A stretch of DNA of 64,000 nt from Lachnospiraceae bacterium (GCA_015057005.1 SVFF01000001.1:124001-188000), one strand, 5' to 3'. Counted from the stretch's first letter, positions 27,766-36,979 are shown. A program made the numbers and translations. Notes: generated from the sequence alone by a model not told the origin.

Positions 27766-28287
27766 ACGGCCCACCCGTCACCCGGCCACCCACTGACGCA
27801 CTGCTTACCATTTATCGGTCCGGCCGAGGACATGGGAGTTGCCGAAATACTGCAGGTTTTTGGGGATTTTGTGGATGCGGGCTTTCAAATGCCTATTAGG
27901 CGCCCTAGTTCAAAACTCAGACCCACAGGGATTTGCAAAAAAACGTCCCCAGAAATGTTTCCGAGAAAAATAATGATGCGGGATTCAAAAGACGGACACC
28001 AAAATTGCTATGTCTGAACGTACGTGAGTTTAGCAATTTTGGTGTCAAGCTCGTCGGTTGAATCCCGCATCATATATTTTTCAGGAAAGATTTATCGGCG
28101 TTTTTTCGCAAATGCCCTGTCGGTCCTCAGACAGTTTCACCACGGGCGCCGCATTATTGAAAGCTTCCGCATCTCAAAATCCATCCAAAAACCTGCAAAT
28201 GTATTTCTTGCAACTCCCATGCCCATGACCGGACTGGCAAATCTTTAAAGTACGTCAGTGGGTGGCCGGGTAACGGGGGGCCGGTTA
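27766..28287. repeat. 520-base imperfect palindrome between convergent genes
   Basis: The whole gap between the yitT-like stop (27765) and the TraX-like stop (28293) folds on itself about a centre at 28021/28022 (ACGTACGT). Perfect blocks in matching order are CCCGGCCACCCACTGACG (27781-27798 with 28253-28270), CATGGGAGTTGC (27831-27842 with 28210-28221), TGCAGGTTTTTGG (27851-27863 with 28185-28197), a 16-bp block (27973-27988 with 28058-28073) and GACACCAAAATTGCTA (27995-28010 with 28031-28046). Arms of about 255 bases are related along almost their full length, with small indels. No gene or transposase is present. It could be a miniature mobile element, a giant bidirectional terminator or a long structured RNA. 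Confidence 0.9.
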
Positions 28288-28292
28288 GATGA

Positions 28293-29108
28293 CTAGAAGA
28301 ACAGTGTGATCAGCCATACCGCCAGCAGCAATACCGGGTAGGCTCCGTAGGCGATCCATCTGTTGATCTTGCCCTTTGTGCCGTTGTAAAAATGAACAAC
28401 CAGGCAGCCCATGGGCGCGCCCAGGAAGAGCGGAGAAGCAATCGTGCAGGCCACAGAGGCTGTGGCTGCCGCCAGATTCTGATAGACCGCATTTCTCCTG
28501 AAGATCCACAGCACACAGACCAGCAGAATGATACTGAAGCCGTAGTCCACTTTCAGCATGCCTGCCCAGGCCACAGCCGCCAGCGTAACCACTACTTTGA
28601 CCGTTATATTCTGCCCGGTCTTTTCTGCGTATCTGTCGTAGACATACAATAGGATCAGGCCCAGCACCAATCCAAATACCGGATTACGGGAGCCCGTATC
28701 GATCCAGCTGCCGCCAATGGCAAGGTTGTAAGGTACCTCACTGAGGAGTGCCGCTCCCGCCAGGCGCAGCAGATATTTCAGCACATTGCCGGTGTGCAGA
28801 AAGCCTTCCAGCAAAAGGAATGCGAACACCGGCACCGCACAGGACTCAATCACCTGCAAAATCAGTGCTGCCGTGGCCAGGATCATGGCACTTCTGGAGC
28901 TGTCCATAATCTCCAAGAGTTGCGCCCCCGTCACCGTATTTAAGCCCAGCAGACTGTTCTGTAAAATACCGTGACTGATGGCTCCCGCAAGAAGAAACAC
29001 AAATCCCCAAATCCGAAGCCCCCGGCCGCTAAGCCCTCCGGGCGCCTTCTCTTCCTCTTCAGCAGCCTCCACTCCCATATAAAAGTTAGTCTTGATATCT
29101 TCTCCCAT
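28293..29108 (-). CDS. TraX-family membrane protein, second copy
   Basis: The 271-residue polytopic protein has about eight membrane segments and the TraX features LLLEGFLHTGNVLKYLLRL and GAALLSEVPYNLAIGG, then ILLVCVLWIFRRNAVYQNLA. It starts with a cytoplasmic acidic stretch (VEAAEEEEKAPGG). It is distinct from the TraX-like protein about 3 kb away and not a recent copy. Acyl transfer is a family-level guess; the target is unknown. It lies just downstream of the GH13 gene on the same strand. Confidence 0.78.
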   Translation of the reverse strand: MGEDIKTNFYMGVEAAEEEEKAPGGLSGRGLRIWGFVFLLAGAISHGILQNSLLGLNTVTGAQLLEIMDSSRSAMILATAALILQVIESCAVPVFAFLLLEGFLHTGNVLKYLLRLAGAALLSEVPYNLAIGGSWIDTGSRNPVFGLVLGLILLYVYDRYAEKTGQNITVKVVVTLAAVAWAGMLKVDYGFSIILLVCVLWIFRRNAVYQNLAAATASVACTIASPLFLGAPMGCLVVHFYNGTKGKINRWIAYGAYPVLLLAVWLITLFF

Positions 29109-29125
29109 AAAACTTTACTCCGTTC

Positions 29126-30766
29126 CTACTCCTGTATCAATACTGCCGTCCCGTACGCCGGGAGTTTCAAAGTATCTCTCTTTATGGTAACAGCATTTTT
29201 GTCCACAGTCAATGTGGCAGCCAATGTCCAGTCTGTATAATTTGACAGATCCACCTCTGCAGCTTCACCATTAATATTCATCAGGATAATGCAGCTGTCC
29301 TCTCCCCAGGTCTTGCGGTATGCGCTGACACAGCCCGCATTTAAAGCAGCCTCCGCAGTGGGCTTACCGTGCGAGATTACCGGCAAAGCGTTGCGGATCG
29401 CAATGGCATGGCGGTAATAATTGTAAATGGAACTGCCGTCTGCTTTCTGTTCTTCCAGGCTTCCGAAAGGATATTCCTCCGGCAGCGCACACTCAGGCGG
29501 CATATTTGTGGTGCCCTCATTCCGCTCCTCATTCCAGTACATGGGAGCCCGAAAAGAAGGATCATTGGTGCCGCCGCAGACCATTCCAATCTCTTCACCG
29601 TAGTAGATAAAAGCGCTGCCGCTCATAAAGAGATTCATGGCACCGGCCAGCTTGGTCCTGGCCTCATCACGGCTTACGAAACCGGCGATTCTGCCGATGT
29701 CGTGGTTACTGAGGAAAGGGGCATCAATATAATCCTCATTGCTGCCGCGGTACGCGGTATCCGCCTTTTCCAGCGCAGTGGCATAAGTGCTCACCACAGA
29801 AGGATTGCCTGCTCCCCTGAGCACCTGAATAATCTTGCCGTCAGTATTTCCGAAGGCATAGTTAAAGATGCTGGTAATGTCACTGGCATAATATTTGGTG
29901 ATGGTGTTAAAATTGTCCCACACCTCTGCTACCAGATAGCAGTCAGGTTTAAGTGCTGTCGCGGTCTGCTGGATCCAATTCAGCACTTCCAGGTTCTTTT
30001 CCATATTGCCGGAGTAAAATTCTTTTGCAGCATCCAAACGGAATCCTGCCGCACCTTTGTCCAGCCAGAATTTCATAATCTGCTCAATTTCATCCCGCAC
30101 CCGGCTGTTTGCCAGATTCAGGTCGGGCATGTCATAGCTGAAGCGGCTCTCATAATACCAGTCAGAGGTACCGTCCACCTTGCTGAAACCGGCAGGGCAC
30201 TCCTGCTCCTGCACAAAAGTATAATAATCCACATACTTTCCGGAAGGATCGGTCAGGTCTACTGCCGCGCCATCCTTCATCCCCTGCAGGTAGGAAACCG
30301 CTTCCTTAAACCATTCATGCTCACTGCCGGTGTGGTTTACCACCAGATCCAGTATCACACTGATGCCGCGTTCTTCGCAGGCTGCCAGCAGTTCTTCCAT
30401 ATCCGCCAGAGTACCGTAAGCGGGATCGATCTCATAATAATCAGAGACATTGTATTTGTGGTATGTGGTGCTGGGATGCACCGGCATCAGCCAGATACCG
30501 CTTATTCCCAGCGATTCCAGCTCATCCAGCTTCGAGATCACACCCTGCAGGTCACCGATGCCGTCACCATCGGAATCACAGTAAGAATACACGAAAATCT
30601 CGTACCAGGTGCGATAGTTGTCGTCCTGCTTCTCTTCCCCGGAAACCAAGAGCACCCCCGACGAATCGAGGGCGCTGGTATCCGAAATATTCTCATTTCC
30701 CCGGGCACAGCCGGCCAGGAGACATACACAGAGCAGCAGACTGATCAGTCTTGCCAAATATTTCAT
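29126..30766 (-). CDS. Secreted GH13 alpha-amylase-family lipoprotein
   Basis: The 546-residue protein has a lipoprotein signal with lipobox LAGC (Cys20). The GH13 barrel follows, with the calcium-loop DSDGDGIGDLQG (about 64-75), LDLVVNHTG, the nucleophile GFRLDAAKEF (Asp about 245), the acid/base LVAEVWDN (Glu about 281) and FLSNHDIGR (Asp about 356). It should cleave alpha-glucans or maltodextrins at the outer face of the membrane. It is the last gene of the maltodextrin operon, after two permeases, so it probably feeds the transporter. Confidence 0.95.
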   Translation of the reverse strand: MKYLARLISLLLCVCLLAGCARGNENISDTSALDSSGVLLVSGEEKQDDNYRTWYEIFVYSYCDSDGDGIGDLQGVISKLDELESLGISGIWLMPVHPSTTYHKYNVSDYYEIDPAYGTLADMEELLAACEERGISVILDLVVNHTGSEHEWFKEAVSYLQGMKDGAAVDLTDPSGKYVDYYTFVQEQECPAGFSKVDGTSDWYYESRFSYDMPDLNLANSRVRDEIEQIMKFWLDKGAAGFRLDAAKEFYSGNMEKNLEVLNWIQQTATALKPDCYLVAEVWDNFNTITKYYASDITSIFNYAFGNTDGKIIQVLRGAGNPSVVSTYATALEKADTAYRGSNEDYIDAPFLSNHDIGRIAGFVSRDEARTKLAGAMNLFMSGSAFIYYGEEIGMVCGGTNDPSFRAPMYWNEERNEGTTNMPPECALPEEYPFGSLEEQKADGSSIYNYYRHAIAIRNALPVISHGKPTAEAALNAGCVSAYRKTWGEDSCIILMNINGEAAEVDLSNYTDWTLAATLTVDKNAVTIKRDTLKLPAYGTAVLIQE

Positions 30767-30784
30767 CGTTATTATTTCTCCTTA

Positions 30785-31660
30785 TTAACCCTTCACAGCA
30801 CCTGACATTGCTTCCTGATAGAATCTCTGAGTGATCATAAACAGAATGGTGATAGGGATTGCCACAAGCACAGCGCCTGCACAGAATCTCGTAAACCAGT
30901 TGCCGATGTACTCCATCTCCAGCATTCTCCACAGACCGATGGAAACAGTGTAATACTTCGCTTCCGCACGCACAATGATCTTGGCAAAAATGAAGTCCAT
31001 CCAGGGGCCCATAAAGGAAGTGATGATCTGGTATACGATCATGGGCTTGCACAGAGGCAGGGTAATTCTGGTAAAAATCTGCCAGCGTGTACAACCGTCA
31101 ATGGCTGCCGCCTCATCCAGTGCCTTGGGAATGGTATCCATGTAGCCCTTCATAACGAAGAAGCCGGTACCTGCACCTGCAGAGAAGCAGATGATCAATG
31201 CAATGGGGATATTGGAGCCTTCTGTCAGACCCATGGCCTTTAACAGGAAGTAAATAGCAACCATGGACATAAATCCGGGGAACAGATTGATGATCATTGT
31301 CATGTTCATGTACGCGCGGCGCATCTTCCACTTTACACGGCTGGTACAGTAGGAAACTGCCAGCACGAAGAAGGTACTGATCACACAGGAACAGCAGGCA
31401 ATGAAAAAGGTATTCACGAACATTCTGGGGAAGTTCATGGTATCTGTCTCGGTAAACAGTTTGATATAGTTATCAAGTGTATACTCCTTAGGGAAAAAGG
31501 TGGCACTAAACATGCCGGCAGTGCCGTCACGCAGGCTGTGTGCTACCAGCCACACAAAGGGGATCAGCCACACGATTGCCACGATAATCAGGAAAATATG
31601 CACAATAGTGTCAACAATCATTCTTTTGGTTCTCATAGAACCGGAAACTTTCTTATTCAT
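30785..31660 (-). CDS. malG: Maltodextrin ABC transporter permease (MalG type)
   Basis: The 291-residue inner-membrane permease has about six membrane segments and the EAA loop typical of MalG proteins (GYMDTIPKALDEAAAIDGCT, then ITLPLCKPM). Such subunits pair with a MalF-type partner. Its ATG overlaps the upstream malF stop by one base. The neighbouring solute-binding and GH13 genes fix the sugar class as alpha-glucans. No ATPase gene is in the operon, so a shared MsmX-type ATPase encoded elsewhere probably powers it. Confidence 0.93.
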   Translation of the reverse strand: MNKKVSGSMRTKRMIVDTIVHIFLIIVAIVWLIPFVWLVAHSLRDGTAGMFSATFFPKEYTLDNYIKLFTETDTMNFPRMFVNTFFIACCSCVISTFFVLAVSYCTSRVKWKMRRAYMNMTMIINLFPGFMSMVAIYFLLKAMGLTEGSNIPIALIICFSAGAGTGFFVMKGYMDTIPKALDEAAAIDGCTRWQIFTRITLPLCKPMIVYQIITSFMGPWMDFIFAKIIVRAEAKYYTVSIGLWRMLEMEYIGNWFTRFCAGAVLVAIPITILFMITQRFYQEAMSGAVKG

Positions 31661-33051
31661 TACTTGAAGCCCTCCTCGTTCTTATAAGAGCCGGAGTTAC
31701 GGTAAGTTACCAGCGCAACAATGGACAGTACCACAAAGGTAAAGATACCGATTACAGCGCCCAGATTGTACTCCTGCCTGTCTACGGACAGCTTGTATAA
31801 CCAGGTAACCAGCAGGTCTGTCTGTCCTGCGGAATCTCCCACGTAGGTAGGGCCGCCGCCAGTCAGCAGATAAATAATATTGAAGTTGTTGATGTTGCCG
31901 GTAAACTGGGTAATGATATAAGGGGTCATAACAAAGATCATGTAGGGCAGCGTAATATGAATGAACTGCTTTACTACACTTGCACCGTCAATTCTGGCAG
32001 CTTCATACTGCTCGGCAGGGATATTCTTCAGAATACCGGTCACCTGCATAACAGTATAGGGAATACCAACCCACAGGTTTACTACGATCAAGAGCACTCT
32101 CGCCCAGGTAGCATCGGTCAGGAAAGGAAGCACCTCGCCTGCCTCTTTGGAGAGAATACCCAAATTCTGCAGAGCCACGTTCACTGCACCCTGCTCCTTG
32201 AACATGGAACGGACGATCAGCAGTGATACAAACTGAGGAACCGCAATGGTAAGGGAAAGGATCGTACGCCACAGGCCCTTAAAACGGGTAGTGGGACGGT
32301 CGATGATGATCGCCATGAAAGTTCCCAGGAAAAAGTTCAGGAAGGTTGCAAAAAATGCCCAGACAAGTGTCCAGCCAAGTACTGACCAGAACTGCTTACC
32401 GATTGTGGAACCGGAATCAAAAATGGAGACAAAGTTCTGCAAGCCCACCCAGTCGAACAATACCAGATGATCACCAATCTTGGAATAGTTGGTGAATGCC
32501 ATCAGCATCATGTACACCAGCGGAATAATGGTAAACACTGCGATGCACAAAAAAGGCGGTGTCATCAGGAGTTTGTGGATATTCGTATCAAACAAACTCT
32601 TCACATCCTCAACGAATGTGGGCACATGTTTTCCGGATTTCTTAATGCACAGCCCCTTATAACCGCTGCGTACACCGGCAGACCAGATCACCGCAAAGGC
32701 AATCAGGATAGCAAACGTAGCCACCGCATACAGCAGGATCTGCTGGGAATTGTCGCCCATGGTGTATTCGTAGACACCTTTTGCTTCATTCCACACTTCG
32801 CCCATCTCCTGATCACCCAGGCTGGGAAGCATGGACAGCCAATAGAAACCACCCACTTTGGGTAAAACCATATAGACAATGGCTGCTATTTCAAATAAAA
32901 GAAAGATCAGGCCCTTAATATACTGGCCCGCAATAAAATTGCCGAGACCCATGATCAGGCAGGAAAGCCATACAACAGCACCGCCGTTTTTCAATGCACT
33001 GCTCAGAGAATACGGATCCGGAAACTCGATACGTACATTTTGTTTCTTCAT
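31660..33051 (-). CDS. malF: Maltodextrin ABC transporter permease (MalF type)
   Basis: The 463-residue permease has an N-terminal extension with two or more extra membrane segments (WLSCLIMGLGNFIAGQYIKG, LLYAVATFAILIAFAVIW). The core is KLLMTPPFLCIAVFTIIPLV, and the EAA loop is IPAEQYEAARIDGASVVKQF. The long N-terminus is usual for Firmicutes MalF/MdxF. It is followed by malG with a one-base overlap. A hairpin separates it from malE upstream. Confidence 0.93.
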   Translation of the reverse strand: MKKQNVRIEFPDPYSLSSALKNGGAVVWLSCLIMGLGNFIAGQYIKGLIFLLFEIAAIVYMVLPKVGGFYWLSMLPSLGDQEMGEVWNEAKGVYEYTMGDNSQQILLYAVATFAILIAFAVIWSAGVRSGYKGLCIKKSGKHVPTFVEDVKSLFDTNIHKLLMTPPFLCIAVFTIIPLVYMMLMAFTNYSKIGDHLVLFDWVGLQNFVSIFDSGSTIGKQFWSVLGWTLVWAFFATFLNFFLGTFMAIIIDRPTTRFKGLWRTILSLTIAVPQFVSLLIVRSMFKEQGAVNVALQNLGILSKEAGEVLPFLTDATWARVLLIVVNLWVGIPYTVMQVTGILKNIPAEQYEAARIDGASVVKQFIHITLPYMIFVMTPYIITQFTGNINNFNIIYLLTGGGPTYVGDSAGQTDLLVTWLYKLSVDRQEYNLGAVIGIFTFVVLSIVALVTYRNSGSYKNEEGFK

Positions 33052-33099
33052 ATCTTATTACGACGCGAATGCGTCCTCCTCCCCAAATAGACAGCTTTA

Positions 33100-33127
33100 G
33101 GCGGCAGCCTTTAATCAGGCCGCCGCC
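33100..33127 (-). terminator. Intercistronic stem-loop between malE and malF
   Basis: GGCGGC (33100-33105) pairs with GCCGCC (33122-33127) around inner GCCT/AGGC pairing. There is no T-run. Such loops usually make the binding-protein mRNA more abundant than the permease mRNA. Confidence 0.65.
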
Positions 33128-33155
33128 ACATTTTTATGCCAAAACTTTTTACTTA

Positions 33156-34373
33156 TTACAGTCCTGTGGAGTTAAGGCTTTCCATCATAGCCTCAACCTG
33201 ATCAGCAATATTGTCGGAGTTTACAGAACCTGCAACAACAGCCTCACCAAAGGTCTGCATAGGAGTCCAGTAGTTGCCCATCTCAGGGATGGAAGGCTGA
33301 GCCACTGCGGTGTTAGCCATGGTGTTGTTCTCAGCGATTGCTACGATACTTGCCTTAACAGCATCGGTCTCAGCCAGCTTGGTAGCAGCGGGAGTGATGT
33401 TTCTCAGTTCGAAACGAACAAGCTGGGAATCTGCGGATGCAAGGAATGCAGCCAGATCCATAGCAGCCTTCTGGTTCTTAGCGTTAGGGTTAACACCTAC
33501 AGCCTTGGAACCTGCAAAGGACATCATCTGAACAGCTTTGCCGCCAACGTTAGCAGTAGGAAGAGCAACTGCGCCCAGCTTGTCGCCGAGAGCATCCTTC
33601 AGACCTTCGTACTCCCAGGAACCGGAGAAGTATGCACCAACAGTACCATCCTTCAGGCCGGCATTGCCCAGACCGTCTGCATCATTTCTGAAGTTGGGGT
33701 TAGCAACCAGATCAACCATGTACTGAGCAGCAGCATTACCTGCCTCGCCGCCGAACTGGATACCTGCAGAAGCATCTACACCCTTCTCACCGAACAGTGT
33801 ACCGCCGTTACCCATGAAGAAGGAACCAGCGTACCAACCGGTAGTCATAGGGAATGCAACAACGCCTTTTTCCAACATAGTGTCAAGGCTCTTAACATCG
33901 TCCTCGGTAAATACATCTTTGTTGTAGTACATGAACCAGGTGTTGGGAGCAATAGGGAAACCATATACTTCACCGTCGGTATGAGTTACGGTGTTAACAT
34001 ATGTAGCAGAAACGTCTGCCTTCACCTGCTCTAAGTAGGAACCACCTAATTTGGAAAGAGCGTTTGCCTGGATCAGAGTACCCAGCTGATCGTTAGCAAA
34101 CAGATAAACATCAGCAGCTGCTGCAGGGTCGTTCTTTACAGTATTGCCTGCATCACCTTCGCCGCATACACCCAGATCCCATGTAATGTCGTACTCGGGA
34201 TGAGCTTCTTCAAACTTGGCCAGCATCTGGGGAAGCCAGCAATCATCATTGGCCTGGTCTTCCTGGGGAGCCCAAACCTTCAGGGTTACAGTTTCGCTTT
34301 TCTCTGCGCCACATCCTACAAGCAGACCGAGTGCCATAGTTGCAGCCAGAAGAAGTGCCAAAAACTTTTTCAT
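33156..34373 (-). CDS. malE: Maltodextrin ABC transporter solute-binding lipoprotein
   Basis: The 405-residue lipoprotein has a signal peptide with lipobox LLVGC and then the extracellular-binding family 1 pattern: LKVWAPQEDQ, FEEAHPEYDITWDLG, ADVYLFANDQ, YGFPIAPNTWFMYYNKDVF and MGNYWTPMQTFGEA near the C-terminus. It captures maltodextrin for the two permeases downstream. An in-frame ATG at 34406 is followed by CCAGGAGG, the ribosome site for the ATG at 34373. Codon use is strongly biased, as for an abundant protein. The promoter and operator-like repeat lie about 70-120 bases upstream. Confidence 0.95.
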   Translation of the reverse strand: MKKFLALLLAATMALGLLVGCGAEKSETVTLKVWAPQEDQANDDCWLPQMLAKFEEAHPEYDITWDLGVCGEGDAGNTVKNDPAAAADVYLFANDQLGTLIQANALSKLGGSYLEQVKADVSATYVNTVTHTDGEVYGFPIAPNTWFMYYNKDVFTEDDVKSLDTMLEKGVVAFPMTTGWYAGSFFMGNGGTLFGEKGVDASAGIQFGGEAGNAAAQYMVDLVANPNFRNDADGLGNAGLKDGTVGAYFSGSWEYEGLKDALGDKLGAVALPTANVGGKAVQMMSFAGSKAVGVNPNAKNQKAAMDLAAFLASADSQLVRFELRNITPAATKLAETDAVKASIVAIAENNTMANTAVAQPSIPEMGNYWTPMQTFGEAVVAGSVNSDNIADQVEAMMESLNSTGL

Positions 34374-34442
34374 CTTTTTTTCCTCCTGGATTTTGTTTTT
34401 TTGCATTCAACATGCCCCAGACAAGGGACAATGCCGGACGCG

Positions 34443-34462
34443 GTTTCGTTAAGTTTCGATAA
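34443..34462 (-). promoter_or_regulatory. Repeat operator at the malE transcription start
   Basis: On the minus strand the sequence reads TTATCGAAACTTAACGAAAC. CGAAA occurs twice, 10 bases apart, just downstream of the -10, where a repressor would block initiation. The same pattern lies at the divergent regulator promoter. Confidence 0.55.
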
Positions 34463-34466
34463 ATTC

Positions 34467-34495
34467 AATATACTACTTTTCTCTTTTTCCGTCAA
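34467..34495 (-). promoter_or_regulatory. Promoter of malE operon
   Basis: TTGACG (34490-34495) and TATATT (34467-34472) are 17 bases apart on the minus strand, a near-consensus vegetative promoter. Confidence 0.8.
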
Positions 34496-34636
34496 CCCGT
34501 TCCTGATTTTTTCATTTTTTTCGGCATTTATACCAATTTGCCATCTTTCTTTTAGTAAAATATAACCATTGCATCCACTTTTTTCTCAGCATTCATTGTT
34601 TCCGGCTTCTGTTTTCGCACTTGTTCGACAATTTTC

Positions 34637-34665
34637 TTGCAATTCTATCTTTTTTGTGCTATAAT
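34637..34665 (+). promoter_or_regulatory. Promoter of the LacI-family regulator
   Basis: TTGCAA (34637-34642) and a perfect TATAAT (34660-34665), 17 bases apart. Confidence 0.8.
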
Positions 34666-34683
34666 TATCGAAACAAATCGAAA
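34665..34683 (+). promoter_or_regulatory. Repeat operator at the regulator transcription start
   Basis: TTATCGAAACAAATCGAAA carries TCGAAA twice, 10 bases apart, overlapping the last base of the -10. Together with the matching malE site it suggests autoregulation. The rest of the 384-base gap shows only T-rich sequence. Confidence 0.55.
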
Positions 34684-34757
34684 TTGCTGTTATCTAGTGA
34701 TACTTCCCCATTGTACCAGTTCCTGACAGCGTCTTTATAGGAAAGGAAATAAACTGA

Positions 34758-35750
34758 ATGGCTACCTTAGACGATATTGCCCGCGAACTGGGAATTTCAA
34801 AAAGCACTGTCTCCAAAGCAATAAACGGTGCCAAAGACGTCAGCAAGGCCATGCGCCAATCTGTATTGGAGAAGGCCGTTGAATTGGGTTATTCCCGGAC
34901 TTCCCGGAACACCTCACCTCTTCGTGTTGCCATTTTCATTACAAACATGGAATATGAGCGCCCGGATGATTTCGGCTACGAAATCATTGCAGGTTTTCGC
35001 AAAGTTGCGGAACCCTCCGGCTTTGATGTGGAGATCGTTCCCCTTACCATCAAAAAGCAGACCAAGATTCACTATGACGAATACATGATCCTTCACAATT
35101 TCTGCGGTGGTCTGTTCCTGGGCCTTTCCCTGGACGATCCCTGGATGAAGGATTTCCATACCTGCAGAACACCTGCAGTTCTCTATGACAATCATATCAG
35201 CGGCAACCCCAATGTGACTCACATCGGCGTAGATAACAGGGACTGTATGGCCCGTGCCGTCTCCTATCTAAAGTCCCTCGGGCACGAAAAGATCGGCTAT
35301 TTGAGTTCAGAACTGAAAGCTTACATATACAAAGAGCGTTACGCTTCCTATTTGCAGGGCATGCTTGTCAATGGTCTTCCTGCAGACGAAAACCTGACCG
35401 GAAGTTCTTATCATATTTCTGACTGCCTGTCCCAGCATCTGCCCCGCCTGCTCTCACAGGGCTGCACCGCTATTATCTGCAGCCACGACGTGCTGGCGCA
35501 CAGCGTAATGGTACACTGCAGCGAGTTGGGGTTACGGATCCCCAAGGATGTGAGTATTTTGGGTTTTGATGATATCCCGCTATGCCGCTATACCATCCCC
35601 CCTCTGACTACCATACGTCAGAACCGTGCAGAGCTTGGAAAAAGTGCCTTTTTTGCTATGACCAGCCAGCTAAACCATGTGCCTATCAGCACATTGCTGC
35701 TGCACGCAGAATTAGTCCTCCGCTCTTCCTGCCAGGCAGTGGAAAGCTGA
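34758..35750 (+). CDS. LacI-family transcriptional regulator
   Basis: The 330-residue protein starts with the helix-turn-helix MATLDDIARELGISKSTVSK and the hinge AINGAKDVSKAMRQSVLEKA, then the periplasmic-binding-like sensor with VLEKAVELGYSRT, GVDNRDCMARAVSYLKSLGH, ILGFDDIPLCRYTIPPLTTI and RQNRAELG. It is divergent from the maltodextrin operon and therefore its likely repressor, with maltodextrin or a derivative as inducer. A ribosome site AAAGGAAA lies before the ATG. It converges on the M23 gene with three bases between stops. Confidence 0.93.
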   Translation: MATLDDIARELGISKSTVSKAINGAKDVSKAMRQSVLEKAVELGYSRTSRNTSPLRVAIFITNMEYERPDDFGYEIIAGFRKVAEPSGFDVEIVPLTIKKQTKIHYDEYMILHNFCGGLFLGLSLDDPWMKDFHTCRTPAVLYDNHISGNPNVTHIGVDNRDCMARAVSYLKSLGHEKIGYLSSELKAYIYKERYASYLQGMLVNGLPADENLTGSSYHISDCLSQHLPRLLSQGCTAIICSHDVLAHSVMVHCSELGLRIPKDVSILGFDDIPLCRYTIPPLTTIRQNRAELGKSAFFAMTSQLNHVPISTLLLHAELVLRSSCQAVES

Positions 35751-35753
35751 CAG

Positions 35754-36830
35754 TTACTTTTTCGCCGCTTCCACCGCTGGATCCACGATCCTGCCCATCC
35801 GCACCCACTCTCTGGTTCCCTCCACCTTCACAGTCTGTTGCTTATGTTTTTCCAGAAAGCGGGTGAGCGGATACACATCCACCCATATTTCATATCCCGC
35901 TGCCCGTCTCTCCTCGTTGAAGATCAGCTCCAGTCCCCAGTGCAGATGGGTAACATCAATATTATTCACATTTTCTTCGGCACTGTAACCGGTGTGCCCC
36001 ATATAACCGATCACGTCTCCCGCCGTCACAATACTTCCCTCCTCTAACCCCTGCGCATACGGAAAATTTTGTCTAAGGTGTGCATAATAGTAATACCGCA
36101 GGCTGTCAAAACTGCGGATACCTATGCGCCATCCTCCGTATTGATTCCAACCGATGGCCTCCACCACCCCCGATTCCACTGCCACGATGGGCGTTCCTGT
36201 CTGTCCCATCATATCGTGCCCCAGGTGTTTTCTCTTGTAGCCATAGTTCCTGCCTGCCCCGAAATCATCATAATGATTGTAGCCAAAGCCCTTGGCCAGA
36301 GGGAAAAATGCTTTCAGCCCATACCGCTTTTGAAAGGTCACCTGACCATTCTCATCCTCCGCTTCCTCCTCAAACTCTCCCACCATGCCTCCAAGTACTG
36401 CCGAATAAGCTTCCAGGTAGTAAGGATAATATTTCATGTCTTGTGTCAATTCCCCCATCGTTTCTTCCCCGGCCGCCAATTTTTCTGCTGCCTGCCCCAG
36501 TGTCTTCATTGCACTTTTATCAAATTCACCGCCGGTCTTTGCTGCTGTATACGCCAACAGCTCCACCCAATCCACCGGATGCTCAGTGACTGCTGTGTCC
36601 ACATCCCACTCGTAGGCTGCACACAGTGCCTCGTAGGACACCGTAAAATCCACCCATTTTATGTACTCCTCCCTGGTTTCCGCCGTCGTTCCCAGAACCA
36701 TATGGGGATGCTCCTTCCCCTGCATCAGAAAAAAAGCACTCAATAAAATCAGAAGCGCCGCTGTTTCCAGCACAATTCCTCTTTTTATCTTTTTATAATA
36801 AGGAGCTTTTTGTGTTAAAAAATTCCTCAT
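35754..36830 (-). CDS. Membrane-anchored M23-family (LytM) peptidase
   Basis: The 358-residue protein has an N-terminal membrane helix (IVLETAALLILLSAFFLMQG), a helical stretch, and a C-terminal M23 peptidase domain. The zinc motif is present as KHLGHDMMG (HxxxD) and THLHWGLEL (HxH). GTPIVAVESGVVEAIGWNQYGG and GSIVTAGDVIGYMGHTG lie between. It should cleave peptidoglycan cross-bridges outside the membrane. Its target stage (growth or sporulation) cannot be told. Confidence 0.88.
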   Translation of the reverse strand: MRNFLTQKAPYYKKIKRGIVLETAALLILLSAFFLMQGKEHPHMVLGTTAETREEYIKWVDFTVSYEALCAAYEWDVDTAVTEHPVDWVELLAYTAAKTGGEFDKSAMKTLGQAAEKLAAGEETMGELTQDMKYYPYYLEAYSAVLGGMVGEFEEEAEDENGQVTFQKRYGLKAFFPLAKGFGYNHYDDFGAGRNYGYKRKHLGHDMMGQTGTPIVAVESGVVEAIGWNQYGGWRIGIRSFDSLRYYYYAHLRQNFPYAQGLEEGSIVTAGDVIGYMGHTGYSAEENVNNIDVTHLHWGLELIFNEERRAAGYEIWVDVYPLTRFLEKHKQQTVKVEGTREWVRMGRIVDPAVEAAKK

Positions 36831-36979
36831 GCACGCCGTCCGCCTTTATCCCACCTTATCTTCTATTCATATGAAAAACTGCTCTTTATTATACTGCCAA
36901 CACAACAAAGTCTGCCTGCACTTGACCTAAAGAGAATGGTACACCGCCGGATACGCTGTCAAAAGAGACAGAAATACCT

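Noticed and set aside
29369..30805. Long plus-strand frame of 478 codons opposite the GH13 gene
   Set aside because: It overlaps fully a well-supported amylase-family gene with all catalytic motifs, and its own translation shows no domain. It is an antisense shadow.
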